DNA from: Microdochium bolleyi
Taxonomy: Eukaryota > Ascomycota > Sordariomycetes > Xylariales > Microdochiaceae
DNA: 64,000 nucleotides
Assembly: GCA_001566295.1 (NCBI GenBank)
Contig: KQ964262.1
Coordinates: 496,001-560,000 of the forward strand
Reading direction: 5' to 3'
Shown: positions 10,911 to 21,381 of the stretch, piece by piece
Position numbering within the stretch: position 1 is the stretch's first letter
How the letters are laid out: each line of letters begins with the position of its first letter
Made by a program: the position numbers and the translations under genes
Notes under the pieces: generated by a model
Database searches by the model: none
What the model was told of the DNA's origin: nothing
What the model saw: only the letters and a program-made list of their open reading frames with translations

Positions 10911-13900
10911 TCTGTCCCAACCCGCATCCCCAGATCCCCACACCGTGTTCCCCCGAGCCCATGGGGTAATTATCGTGACATGGCCCGAGCGGCGATGATC
11001 TGGGGTGTGTGTGGGGGACCTGTTGTCGTGGGAGCAGGTTGGGGAACTTCACCACCAAGCGGCTGCAGGATGGCGATGTCTGGGGTTGGTCATGACGATC
11101 AGTCACCAACAGCAGCGGAAGGGTGCTTGGCAGAAGCAGCCACAAGCAGAAGCGCCCTCGAGGCGCGGGCCGGGTTCCAATCTTGGCGAGAATCACGCGG
11201 GCCTCAATTGCTTGGCCCGATGTGATGGTGTGGTGTCTTGCCTTGGGCTGTCTCCGCACGTGGAAAGCTCCAGGACTACCAACCGTGATATGTAATTGCC
11301 CACACCTTGACGGTCATGGCAATCAGGCCTGAATAACTTCGCACGCAGCACAAGCATGCCGTGCACTCCTCAACGGCGCGTCTGACTTTTCTATCTCGAC
11401 CCTTTGAGACTCTGTCCAGCTCGTCTATGAGCCTTGCAAGCTGTGAACAATTCCTCGAGTTCATCCTCGTGCGAAGTGACGCTGTGCTGACGCCACTGCG
11501 ACCGCCCAGCCCGGCAAGCTCACCAAGGTGAGCTGCCAAGATCACACTGGTTGCGACTCGGTCGACTGCCGTGAAGAGGCTGTCGCCAAGTACTTCCAAG
11601 ACGTCCATCCCCTGCCTAGACCGCACAGGGCCCAGACTCGGATCTAGACTATCCTCCGTGTGGCGCGCTGTGGCGCGCCCTTTCTCCAACCGCCAAGTCA
11701 CGCTTGGCCCGCGCCAGTCGACACTCGGAAGGTGGCACATGACGGACAAGCTGCCTTGTTGCGGGATTTCTAGAGGGTGCAGCGTCTGTGCTTCAGTCAG
11801 ACTTCGACTAAACTAGTTCGTTTCCTACAAGCGCAGGCGGGGTGACTGATGCAGATGGTGTCTTGTGATAGGCTCGAGATATGTTCTGGCCTGGTTCTAG
11901 AAGGACGCTGAGAGATAGGGTTAGAGGCTCAGCCACTCTCCTGCAAAAGTGAGTTTCCCAGGCCAGCCTGTCGCTATCCATGCTCAGCGAGGGGATTTAA
12001 GCAGAGACTCTGCGTCTCGTGGCCCATCCCGAGCCCCATTACATATTGCGCTTGGCCAAGTGGTCGTCGCCAAGTCCTGAAATGACATGGATGGCTTGTC
12101 TATTTACCCCCCTTTTCCCCGTATTGCCCTGGCCTCCACGTCCCCGCACCCCCGTCGTAGTGTTGTCCTTGGGGGATTCAGATTGTCTCACGACAGAGCG
12201 CCACTGGTCGATTTCAGTGGTCCACAGGCGTGCAGTTTGCGGGTGATCATCGTGCGGGGAAAACAACAAGCCTAACGACAATTGTTGGAAAACTCCTCCT
12301 TGCCCCTCAGTGCATCCCACGGACCCCAGAGAGGCGCGATCTATGCCTCTATAGTGCCTGCGGGAACAATAGATCCAGAGCATAGCGATGGCAGAGCCAT
12401 GATAGAGCTGGGCGCTGCCCACAGCCGATGGATTTCTTCTGGCTGGCTGGGTTCTGCGAATAATAGCCCCTGCGGCGTATGGAAAGAACGAACTTGGACC
12501 ATGGTGAACAAGGCCCCTGGCAAGGCCCCATGGCTGGTTCCGCCGCGTCTACGAGCACGGTTGATTGGGGTGCAAACCTGGAGTATGGATGTCTGTCTGT
12601 GACTTGAAGCACACGTCAACCAGGAACATCCTTGTCGCGCTTCCGCGAAGATATCACAAAGTTCAGCCGCTCGGGAAAAATCGCTAGCGACAAGAAATTA
12701 GCGCTGTGCATCCAATGCAGCCTCCCTCACGGCACTTGTTGTTGCTGGTGGTGGTCTTGACCGGCCGCTGTGGGAAGATGGGGCGAGGGTGGACAGCCAA
12801 GAATGGAATCGTGTCATGCCTTGACCTTGGCATCGGCCCTTCCGTGGTGCCGCCCATTCGCCAAGGAAGCACACGCACATCTGCCAAGATATCGTCGAAA
12901 ACCTAAGCTGGGGCCAACCAGGCAACTAGTGAGAGCTTCATGCAACCACCAGATGTGCGGCTGAACAGCGGGAGACGAGCGAAGAGCTTCCACGTTGCTT
13001 CCAGAAGCAAGCCTGTTTCCGGACGTGGCGAGTAACATGACGTGAGATGCTGCCAGGAGCGCCTCGATCACCGCTGGAGGGCGTCCAGACAAGCGTCGCC
13101 CAGATCACGATGGTTTTCCTCGTCTGCTCTTGGTGGAAAACAGGTGTGATGATTGCAGGTTCTCAGAACCAGGGCGTGATGATTGCTAGGTCTTGGGAGC
13201 TCCGCCTTGCTCGGGACCGCGGCAGCAGCATTGCAACAGTTTCTCGTGCGCGGCGGGTCCAGAAGGGAGCCTGGTCCGCTCGAAAGTCTGGGCCTCTCCG
13301 TCCCTTGCGACTCTCTCTGTCGCTGACTTGCACCACATACCCACCCGATGCTGTTCGAGCAGGGCGAGAAGGCTCGGTGAGCTGCTGTGCGGTGAGCCAG
13401 CCCCGCGAACGCCCCACGGGGCACCCGGGGGCCGTGTCTGCTAGCGGCATCCGCTAAGAAAGGAGCCAGCGCCGAACAGCAAATGTGTGACGGCGCTTGG
13501 ATGTCGAGGCAGGGGGAGAAGGCCCTTGGACACAGAGCTCCGCCCGGGATTCCCCGCTCCAGTCCTGGGGAACGTGCGGGGGCTGGCTAAACATATTCGT
13601 GCCTGCAGACGAGTCCGCGATGTTCCGGAACTCATGGTCATTGGATAAGTCGGTGGCCGCTAGTCATGGTGCAGGGCCAAGGAAGCTCACAGGAGTGCAG
13701 GATGGCGAATGGACCAGGGTGTTCCTCCCGTCTCCGATTCGCGTCTTATCTTGTTGGTCGAACCCAAAGCTGAATGGCTCTTCCGACTTGTGCCGTGATA
13801 TGAGAGGCTCTGCCTGGTTCTGGTGTCTGGCCAAGACCTCGCTTACAGGAGTGCTGGACACGGTCGATGTTTGAGTGTTTCATGAGCCTCATGCAGGCAA

Positions 13901-13934
13901 TGGTCTCCTGGTGAGGGCGAGGATCTCGATTTAC

Positions 13935-14262
13935 TGATGGAGGTCAAGGCGCTCATCCTTCCGATCCGCGCCGTGATGATCCGGGACGGTCTGTAGATTG
14001 CACTTCATTCTCTTGGACGCCATCGTCGTTTTGCCACGGCGGACACGCTAACTCATCTCTGCATTTGTCTAAGCCAAGGGGTCACCAAGAGAAGGGACTT
14101 GGTTTCTTGATGGAGGTCAAGGGCGATCGATCATCCTTCCGATTCGTACCGTGATGATCCAGGGCGGTCTGTAGATTGTGCACCTCATTCTCTTGTACGC
14201 CGTCGTCGTTTTGCCACGGGGGGCCACACTAACTCATCTCTGCGTTTGTCTAAGCGAAGGGG
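13935..14262. repeat. Tandem direct duplication, two diverged copies about 150 bp each
   Basis: Copy 1 covers about 13935-14082 and copy 2 about 14108-14262, offset by about 173-180 bases. Shared blocks include TGATGGAGGTCAAGG, CCGTGATGATCC, GGTCTGTAGATTG, CATTCTCTTG, GTCGTCGTTTTGCCACGG and CTAACTCATCTCTGC. Differences between copies are mostly transitions. The copies contain no clear gene and end just before the 3' end of the Zn2Cys6 gene. Confidence 0.85.
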
Positions 14263-14404
14263 ACCTTGCGGGTGTATCGTGGCAATCTTACAGGTGTATC
14301 GTGAAAATACCTCGAGCGCAGCGTGGCGTGTGTAGCTGGCATGAACAAGGACGTTTAGGAGCAGGTATGCTCGCCTCGCTGAGGGATACCTGGTGGTCTC
14401 CCAC

Positions 14405-16360
14405 TTACAGCCTGAACACGTCGAACTTCTCCTCGCACATCATCTCCTGCCATCTCAGTTCCCCAGCATCGTCAGCATTCCCTCCATCACCAGCAGTACC
14501 CTCTCCCTCCCTCTCCCTCCCTCTCCTCATCGCCCACAGCGTCTGCACGAGCTCCTGCAGAACAACGACGTTCCTGAATCCAAACTTACTCTTTGCCTCG
14601 AACCATGCAAGCATCCTCGACTGCAAGCCCTGCTCTTCACCGCACTCTGCCGCCAGCACGAGTGCCGGCCACATCATGACGGAGCCCGCCTCGCCGCCCG
14701 ACACTGCCTCGATGGCCTCGAGCTGCCTCACGCCGCTTTCGACCAGTCCCTGCACGGAGGCGAGGGGAGCCCGGCGCACACAGCGCTGGCAAAAGACCAG
14801 GCTGGCGTAGTAGAACGCCTGTGCCATATGGTGCAACATGAGTGCGTGCGTGGGAGGAGGCATGATACCAGTGATACCCCCTGACTGCCTGGACTGGCTG
14901 CCAGCACCACCATGACCACCACTGCCGGGAGCAGGAGGGAAGTCGAGGTAGAGCTGCAGCTCCAGCGCGTCGAGTTCCCGAGAGACATCCTCATCCAATA
15001 TCATACCATTACCCCTAGCACCCCCCGCCAGGCTGTTCATCCGGTCCTGGTGCCGCAGGAACGAGCTCGACGCGCCGTAGTACGGGAAGGTCAGCTCCAT
15101 CCTCTGCGCACCGTGCAAGAAACTCTTCAAGTCCTCTGAGATGTCGTCGCACCCGCACAAGATTGCCATGGAGACCATGTGTGCCTGGAACGCGGCAAAG
15201 ACATCGGCGTCCGCCCCTTTACCGGCTGCCCGGGCCCGGAGTCTGCTCAAGTAAGCCAGCCCGCCGGTGACGTGTGTCCGCCAGCGTCGAGTGGAGCCGG
15301 ACACAGCTTCGATCGTGATGCACGCCATGATGGCCATCGCGAAGGACTGGTCGTGGTGGCTGTCCGCCTGGGACAGGTTGTGCCGCAAATGCTGGATGGC
15401 TTCTTGGTCGTGGGCCAGGGCGAGCTCGTGGTCCGCATCACCGGCTGCCGCTGGGGTCGCGGAGGACTGGTCGCGGAGGTTGTAGAGGTTGTACGCCGCG
15501 CAGGCGCAGATGGCGTGGAACGTGGCAATGTCTGCGGTGGACGTGTCCGAGCTGGCCGTCACGCCGCGCAAAGCCATGGGAAGCATCAGCGCCCGACATG
15601 GGTTCGTCGGCTCATCGATCAGCACGAGCTTTGTGCTGGTGAAGGTCACCCAGTGGTGGATGAGCCGCTTCTGGGCCGAGGGCATGCGCAGGAGGTCGAG
15701 GTGGGTGCGGGGTGCTGGAACGTGTTGCCGTCGTTCTCGTGCTCGGGTGTCGCCGCCGTGGAGAGAGGGTGTGATTTGTGCATCTTGGTGCTGCGTGAAG
15801 GGACTTGAGTTACCGAATGGTGATATTGATGCAGCTGCCAACGTCGTATGCGGGCTTGGTTGAGATTCTGATAGAGATGTGTGACTGAACAGAGATGAGG
15901 GAGTCGCCTGCTGGAAGACGTGGTCCTGCCTGGATCGTGGTTGACTTGAGGGGAAAGCTGCACTCGGGGCTGGAGAAGGATTCGTGTCATGCGTGCTGGA
16001 TTGATGGGATGAGGTCTGGCCATGGTCGGGAAACCAAGGACTCATCTCGGCAGCCATCCCAAGATGAGGCTCTTGTGCCACTCCGGTCGTCGTTTGGCTG
16101 CGATCATCTCCATTCTCCCCGTCCTCGCTTACGACAATGGTATGGCCGGCAGCCCCGGCCACGTCAGAACCATCCAGCGCTTTCTGTGCGTCAGCTGTTG
16201 AGCGAGGAGCATAGCCACTACATTCGACCCCATACCGTAGGCACCGCTTGCAGGCTGGCTTTTGCTCGTCGCATTTGACACGCCGCCTGCGGCACGTCCA
16301 GCAGCCCGTGACTGTTTTCTTGTGAGGCCGCAGCCGAGAGGAGCGAGCACTGCGCCGCAT
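14405..16360 (-). CDS. Zn2Cys6 transcription factor with C-terminal fungal regulatory domain
   Basis: A single-exon gene for a 651-residue nuclear regulator. The binuclear zinc cluster lies at residues 20-47, with Cys 20, 23, 30, 37, 40 and 47 in the spacing CX2CX6CX6CX2CX6C and the basic block RRRRVK inside it. A long Ser/Gln/His/Pro-rich linker follows to about residue 200. The rest reads as the DUF3468/Fungal_trans_2-type helical domain (for example LIHHWVTFTSTKLVLIDEP and ATFHAICACAAYNLYNL). The frame is open for another 90 codons upstream, but the Met just before the basic zinc-cluster region (MRRSARSS) is chosen because the upstream part is low-complexity 5' leader. A CTCCC microsatellite at 14501-14526 encodes an Arg/Glu/Gly run near the C-terminus. 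It is divergent from ERG4 with a 438-base shared promoter, so a link to sterol regulation is possible but inferred. Confidence 0.88.
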   Translation of the reverse strand: MRRSARSSRLRPHKKTVTGCWTCRRRRVKCDEQKPACKRCLRYGVECSGYAPRSTADAQKALDGSDVAGAAGHTIVVSEDGENGDDRSQTTTGVAQEPHLGMAAEMSPWFPDHGQTSSHQSSTHDTNPSPAPSAAFPSSQPRSRQDHVFQQATPSSLFSHTSLSESQPSPHTTLAAASISPFGNSSPFTQHQDAQITPSLHGGDTRARERRQHVPAPRTHLDLLRMPSAQKRLIHHWVTFTSTKLVLIDEPTNPCRALMLPMALRGVTASSDTSTADIATFHAICACAAYNLYNLRDQSSATPAAAGDADHELALAHDQEAIQHLRHNLSQADSHHDQSFAMAIMACITIEAVSGSTRRWRTHVTGGLAYLSRLRARAAGKGADADVFAAFQAHMVSMAILCGCDDISEDLKSFLHGAQRMELTFPYYGASSSFLRHQDRMNSLAGGARGNGMILDEDVSRELDALELQLYLDFPPAPGSGGHGGAGSQSRQSGGITGIMPPPTHALMLHHMAQAFYYASLVFCQRCVRRAPLASVQGLVESGVRQLEAIEAVSGGEAGSVMMWPALVLAAECGEEQGLQSRMLAWFEAKSKFGFRNVVVLQELVQTLWAMRRGREREGEGTAGDGGNADDAGELRWQEMMCEEKFDVFRL

Positions 16361-16798
16361 ATTCGTCCAAAAATTGTAATACTCCTGGGAGCGAAGCGCG
16401 AGATCCAGGCTCCAGGACGCAACGAGGAGGTGAAGTCGTGTCTCGCTCCTCGGACTTTTGAGGGAGAGGATAAACAGGGGCGGCGAGAGCGAGCGAGCGA
16501 GCGAGCAAGCAGACAGGGGTTGAGCGATAGCGAAGCGGATCCCGACCAGCACGGGAACACGCACCGATTGGCTGGAGCTAAGCGAGCTACTGACGAACAT
16601 GACGATGGCCTCGCTCGCTCTGCTAATCAAGCGAGCACGAGATTCAAGACGCGAGCATAGCTTCAGAATGTCAGACCAGCGAAATTAGGACCCAGATACT
16701 CCACTCGGGGGCCTTAAAGCGGATTTCAACGATGTCTGCACGATTTATAAATGACCTTCTCTGCGACTCTTATTGAAGCTCTTTTCTTTTGAATTTAC
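16361..16798. promoter_or_regulatory. Bidirectional promoter region between Zn2Cys6 gene and ERG4
   Basis: 438 bases between two divergent ATGs. It contains a GAGC-repeat tract at about 16484-16510 on the regulator side and a TATA-like element at 16746-16752 on the ERG4 side. The shared space would allow common control of both genes. Confidence 0.55.
16746..16752 (+). promoter_or_regulatory. Putative TATA box of ERG4
   Basis: TATAAAT about 50 bases before the ATG, followed by a pyrimidine-rich leader (CTCTTTTCTTTT). Confidence 0.45.
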
Positions 16799-18417
16799 AT
16801 GGACAATTCACCCTCCACTGACCGTCAATCAGCAATGATGGCGGTGTCACAACGGCGGGCAAAGTCCCCCAAGGACGATGGCCGTACGGCTCAGCACACC
16901 CAAATCGACGACAACGAGGGCATGCCCGCGGACCACATCGAATTCGGCGGCTCCTTGGGCACCTCCGCCCTTATGATCGGCTTCCCAGCTCTCATGTGGT
17001 ACATGTGGATTGGGGCGACGTACTATGATGGCAAGGTGCCCCTTCCTGCAGCAGACCAGTCCTGGTCAGACTTCTCCCAGCACTTGTTCGCTCTGGTCTA
17101 CGATGGGGCCTACCCGACCGCAAAAGCTTGGAAGACATACTGGATCTTCTTCCTCATGGAGATGGCCTTCTACTACACACTCCCAGGAGTCACCGGCTAC
17201 GGTAAGCCCCTCCGTCACGAGGGCGGAAAGCAGCTCAAGTACTTCTGCAACGCATACCTCAGCCTCTATGCGACCCTCACTGTCGTCGCGATCCTGCACG
17301 TCACCCGCATATACCCGTTATACACCATCATCGACGAGTTCGGTTCCATCATGTCTGTGGCCATCTTCTCGGGTTTCATCAACAGCACTCTCGTGTACAT
17401 CGCCGCATTCGCACGAGGCCGCACTCTCAGACTGTCAGGCTATCCAGTGTACGATTTCTTCATGGGTGCTGAGCTCAACCCTCGCATCGGCATCCTGGAC
17501 CTGAAGATGTTTTACGAGGTCAGGATCCCATGGTTCGTTCTGCTGCTCATCAGCTGCGCGGTCGGTGCACGGCAGTATGAAGACCTTGGATACATCTCTG
17601 GCGAGGTGCTCTTCCTCATCATGGCGCACTTCCTGTACGCCAACGCCTGCGCAAAGGCCGAGCAGCTCATCATCACGAGCTGGGACATGTACTGGGAGAA
17701 GCTCGGCTTCATGCTGACGTTCTGGAACATGGCCGGCGTGCCGTTCAGCTACTGCCACTGTGCGCTGTACCTCGCCAACCACCCGCCTTCACCCACCTCT
17801 CAGTCGTTCTGGGGGCGCCACCCGCTCGCCCTGGCGTTGCTAGTGGTCGCCTACCTGGGCGTCTACTGGGTATGGGACACGGCCAACGGGCAGAAGAACG
17901 GCTTCCGCCAGATGGAGCGCGGGCAGTACGTCGAGCGCAGCACATTCCCGCAGCTGCCCTGGCGCGTCATCCGCAACCCGCGGGTCATCACGTCGGACAA
18001 GGGCGACACCATCATGGTCGACGGCTGGTTTGGGATCGTCCGCAAGCCGCACTACCCCTGCGACGTCTTCTTCGCTGTGTCGTGGGGCTTGATCACCGGG
18101 TTCGAGTAAGTGCCAAACACGCTGTTGTAGCCTCTCCTCGCGGTTGACTATGGATTTGGATCGTATGGAATATGAGCTGACCATGTGTGCCGGAAACAGG
18201 AGCCCATTCCCCTGGTTCTACTCCGTCTTCTTCTGCATCATGATCACGCACCGGACGTGGCGCGACATTGTCAAGTGTCGCAACAAGTACGGCAAGGCGT
18301 GGGAGCAGTACGAGAAGGAGGTCCCATACCTCTTTATTCCAGTAAGTCCTTCGCTGAGCATTGCTTAACTGCGGTGGTGGCATCCTTACTAATTGGTGAC
18401 AACAGTACATCATCTGA
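16799..18417 (+). CDS. ERG4: Delta(24(24(1)))-sterol reductase (Erg4), 3 exons
   Basis: A 486-residue polytopic ER membrane enzyme that performs the last step of ergosterol synthesis, NADPH-dependent reduction of the C24(28) double bond. Exons are 16799..18105, 18200..18341 and a last exon of only 12 nt, 18406..18417, which gives Tyr-Ile-Ile and the stop. Introns are GT-AG (94 and 64 nt). Family marks are YTLPGVTGYGKPLRHEGGK, CNAYLS, GYPVYDFFMGAELNPRIG, DLKMFYEVRIPWF, and the C-terminal RKPHYPCD, ITHRTWRDIVKC and YLFIPYII block shared with Erg24 and related sterol reductases. Many hydrophobic helices are seen and length fits the family. The N-terminal 45 residues are polar. It lies head-to-head with a Zn2Cys6 gene. 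Family is secure; whether it is the main or an additional Erg4 copy of the genome cannot be told. Confidence 0.92.
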
Positions 18418-19378
18418 GGGGAATGAAGGATGTCAGGAATCGGAGCTGCCCCTACCGGAGATCGGGACCGTTGCCATGGAAGTGGGACTTACCAGAGGTA
18501 GTCTGGGATCCCAGCCTTGTTTTCATATCATGCTAGCTAGTTCGCATGGTAGCCGAGCGTGGCGGTAGAAGGCTTAACTAGCAAGCATGCCTGTGTGAGG
18601 ACTTTGTGCAGAAAATCCAACCTTCATGTGGAACCATTTCGAATATCAAGTCTTTTATCCGATGACGGCTGCTTTTGTGAAACCAGTTCTTTTGGGCGCA
18701 AAACAGCGGGAATGCTTCAACGCAGGAGACAGGCAGGGTGACCTGCCCAACTTCAAACTTTGGCCGCGCATCTATGGCCAGAGCACCGACAGATTCGCCA
18801 ATAGCTATTTGACCAGCAACGCGATATCTTTCTCACGTACATTCGGGAGGCGTTTCCAAGCGAGCGGCACTCGACTTTTAACCAACGGGCACGGGCCGAG
18901 TTCCCCAGATTACGGGGGGCATTATTCCGCCTAACAGACCATTCTTGACCATTACAGTATTCTCATATTTCGCTTCTGCTACCCAGAAGACCTTAGCGAC
19001 ACGCCTCATGCAGTGTAATGTGCTCAATGACGGGAGTGTCTTCTCCGAGACCGGTCTAGGCCAAGATCGAAATGAGAGCCGTACCTCTGGGCCAGGGGTA
19101 GCTGCATAGGGGACCCTGCGAGCTGAGCAACGGCTTTCCGGATGGGGAGAGGAGGCTGCTTGTACGCAAGCTCATTCGCCTTACTTCAGGCTAAGGAGTA
19201 CTGGCGTAGTAACTGTGGCTTCAACACTTTCTGAATCTACCTTGAGAGTCGAGTAAACGCCATTCGCGCGCAGAGCAGACTTGTGTATATAGAGGCGTGT
19301 GAAGCAGCACGTTGAGTATTGCTGTTCGTCATCGTCGGCAGCTCCCAGCAACACAAAAGACACCTACAACAGCCCGTC
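18418..19378. other. Intergenic, no convincing gene
   Basis: A 102-codon open frame at 18626-18934 has no domain marks and was not called. The right end carries the core promoter of the Thr-rich gene. Confidence 0.5.
19285..19290 (+). promoter_or_regulatory. Putative TATA box for the gene at 19379
   Basis: TATATA in TTGTGTATATAGAGG about 90 bases before the chosen ATG. This supports starting at 19379 or at 19319, both downstream of it. Confidence 0.35.
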
Positions 19379-20512
19379 ATGATCCTGTCCGTTCCGTTGC
19401 TCGCAGCGGTGCTGTCTCTGGTCGAGGTGGCGGCCTGCGCACCGCCGCCGCCCCCAGGCAATGGCTACTGCTCGACTGGGATCTACAAGCACCTGCAGCC
19501 TCTGAGCGACTACCCCCCTGCTCAAGCATTCTGCTCCTCCAAGTTTCCCATCCCTGCCAATACCATCACGGAAACCAAGACTACAACCGTGGCCAAGCCC
19601 AAGCGGACCACCGCTCCTGAGTATGAGTTCCGCCGGAGCGACCCACGGAACCCGTTGCTGGACGAGCTGCAAGGTCTCAACAAGGACAAGATCCGCAGCG
19701 CGTGCGCATGTATCCAGACAACCCCCACCATCACAGTCAGTCTGCCTCCGGCACGCTCTTCTACATTGCACGAAAGAATGATTTGCTGACAAGTACCACC
19801 GCCCAACCAGAGGACAACCACAGTCACTAAGACGTCCACGAACCCCGCCGGGCCGACCTCGGCGTGTCCCAGCCCAGCCACGGCAACCCTGACGGTCACG
19901 TCAGTCTCGATAGGGCCAACGGTGACGACCACGACGACCACGACGACCCGTGAGTCCACGATCACGACCACGACCACCACCGCAACCACCACCGCTACAG
20001 AGACTAGCATCACCACGACCACAGCGACATCCGTCACCACCGTCATCCAGGATCCCTCACCTTCCCCGTCCGGCGACTCGTGCCTGGGCCAAGCCTCGAC
20101 CTTCCGCCCCAACCAGCCCTGCGGCTGCGCCTACGCGGCCTCCTGCTTCACCACCCCGCGCACCTACGCCAGCCGCTGGCCCGGCCGCGACATCCCCGCC
20201 GGCCAGGAGTCGTACACGACCTGCGCAGCCTCGTGCGACCGCAACTTCTACTGCGAACTTTTCACGTACAGCGGCCAGACGCGCGAGTGCTTCCAGTACT
20301 CCGGTGTCACCGAGTGGGACGTCAACTACACCCCGCAGGGCGCCGTGTTCCTTTCCGAGGCCGAGCGTATCTCCGCGGGCCTCACCGTCTGGGGCGGCTG
20401 CCGCGGCGTTTGTGAGGAGGTGTACAACACCGCTGAAGGCTCTGCAGAGGCAGGTTTCGCCATCGCCGCGGCGGTCGGTGGCAGCTCGCAAAAGAGGTAC
20501 AAGCATCAGTGA
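19379..20512 (+). CDS. Secreted Thr-rich protein with C-terminal Cys domain, 2 exons
   Basis: A predicted 352-residue secreted protein of unknown function. Exons are 19379..19735 and 19811..20512; the 75-nt intron uses donor GTCAGT and acceptor CAACCAG and keeps frame. Residues 1-20 (MILSVPLLAAVLSLVEVAA) form a signal peptide, so the Met at 19319, 20 codons upstream, was not used. The mature N-terminus has a Pro stretch and several Cys. Residues about 150-198 are nearly pure Thr with Ser/Val, an O-glycosylation stalk. Residues about 205-320 hold a Cys-rich module (SCLGQ, CGCAYAASC, TTCAASCDRNFYCELFTYSG, ECFQYSG, WGGCRGVCEEVY) that resembles PAN/apple-type folds in fungal surface proteins, though not a textbook WSC or PAN domain. 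A related layout occurs at 39019-40295. A surface or matrix role is inferred. Confidence 0.7.
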
Positions 20513-21381
20513 ACGACCGAGAGGGCTTTTGCTATGCTTTGACCGGAACGATGCCCCTTAGGTTGCCATGGAGTTGAAGGAAGGTGATCGCAGGGTTTCT
20601 GTCATTCTTAATCACTAGCCAGAGCTATTCATCCGGTCAGAATTGTTGAGTGTCTCGCCAGTTCTTTAATGTCCCTTGCCATAGCAGTACACAAAATCTT
20701 CGACGCTCAGGGTGATTTGACTGTCGAGAAAGGATCTATCTGTCTTGAAGCACAATCAAAGTCAATTGCCCCCATAATCGCAAGCTAGTCTCAAGCGTAC
20801 CAAATGCCTTCCTCGCCCACAAGTCTTAGTACCGGTATCACCTGAGCTATCCCCACAATGAAGTACCACGTCCAGCCTGATTGGCGTCCTGGGACCCACG
20901 AGTATCTTCAGTGCAACGTTGACAGATCGTGCATGAAAAGGACGACTTCAGATTCTTGCAGGGTCAGAGCTTGTCACCGCACTGAATGGAGTCAACATCT
21001 TGTCATCCAGACAATGCGCAATCACTGTATCCTAGTCCGTGGCACGACGTGACTTTCGGCACCACGTTATGGTAATCGCGAACGCAGATGCCTTATTAGC
21101 TCAATCTCAAAGACGAGACGTGTGTAAAAAGCCACCGAGGCCCTGTCGGCGGGCCCACCTACGAAATAGTCGCAATTACAGCTGAATAGGCAGCAACGCC
21201 TCGTGGCAGGGATCAAGGGTAGCGAGATGCGAGGTTTGGGTCATTTAGCCTGAGTTCGAATGCCCAAATTCCTCAGACAATACCATCTTCACTCACAAGG
21301 GTCTTCTTCTGGGCCTTGATCCAGCAGAATGCTATCGTGAGACCCCTCAAGCCTGGCATCTGAAACTGCGACTTGTACGCC
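20513..21381. other. Intergenic, nothing recognised
   Basis: No gene seen. A GTTCGAATGCC string near 21253 resembles a tRNA T-loop but no matching cloverleaf was found around it. Confidence 0.5.

Larger units (their letters stand above)
10762..14404. other. 3.6-kb region without convincing genes
   Basis: Open frames up to about 220 residues occur on both strands but show Arg/Ser/Pro-rich random composition, no splice logic and no domain marks. The left part is the promoter of the MFS gene. The right part holds the tandem duplication at 13935-14262. Several 10-12 base direct repeats occur near 13140-13195 (GTGATGATTGC twice). It may hold non-coding transcripts or be a decayed insertion. Confidence 0.5.

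Noticed and set aside
13497..13874. 125-codon open frame in the 11-14 kb gap
   Set aside because: Composition like random translation; no family likeness; left as intergenic.
16361..16630. N-terminal extension of the Zn2Cys6 protein by 90 codons
   Set aside because: The extension is low-complexity Ser/Leu-rich leader that includes a GAGC microsatellite; regulators of this class usually begin close to the basic region and cluster.
18626..18934. 102-codon open frame downstream of ERG4
   Set aside because: No start context, domain or signal; composition like its non-coding surroundings.
21245..21275. GTTCGAATGCC string resembling a tRNA T-arm
   Set aside because: No acceptor, D-arm or anticodon arm with matching pairing could be built around it.
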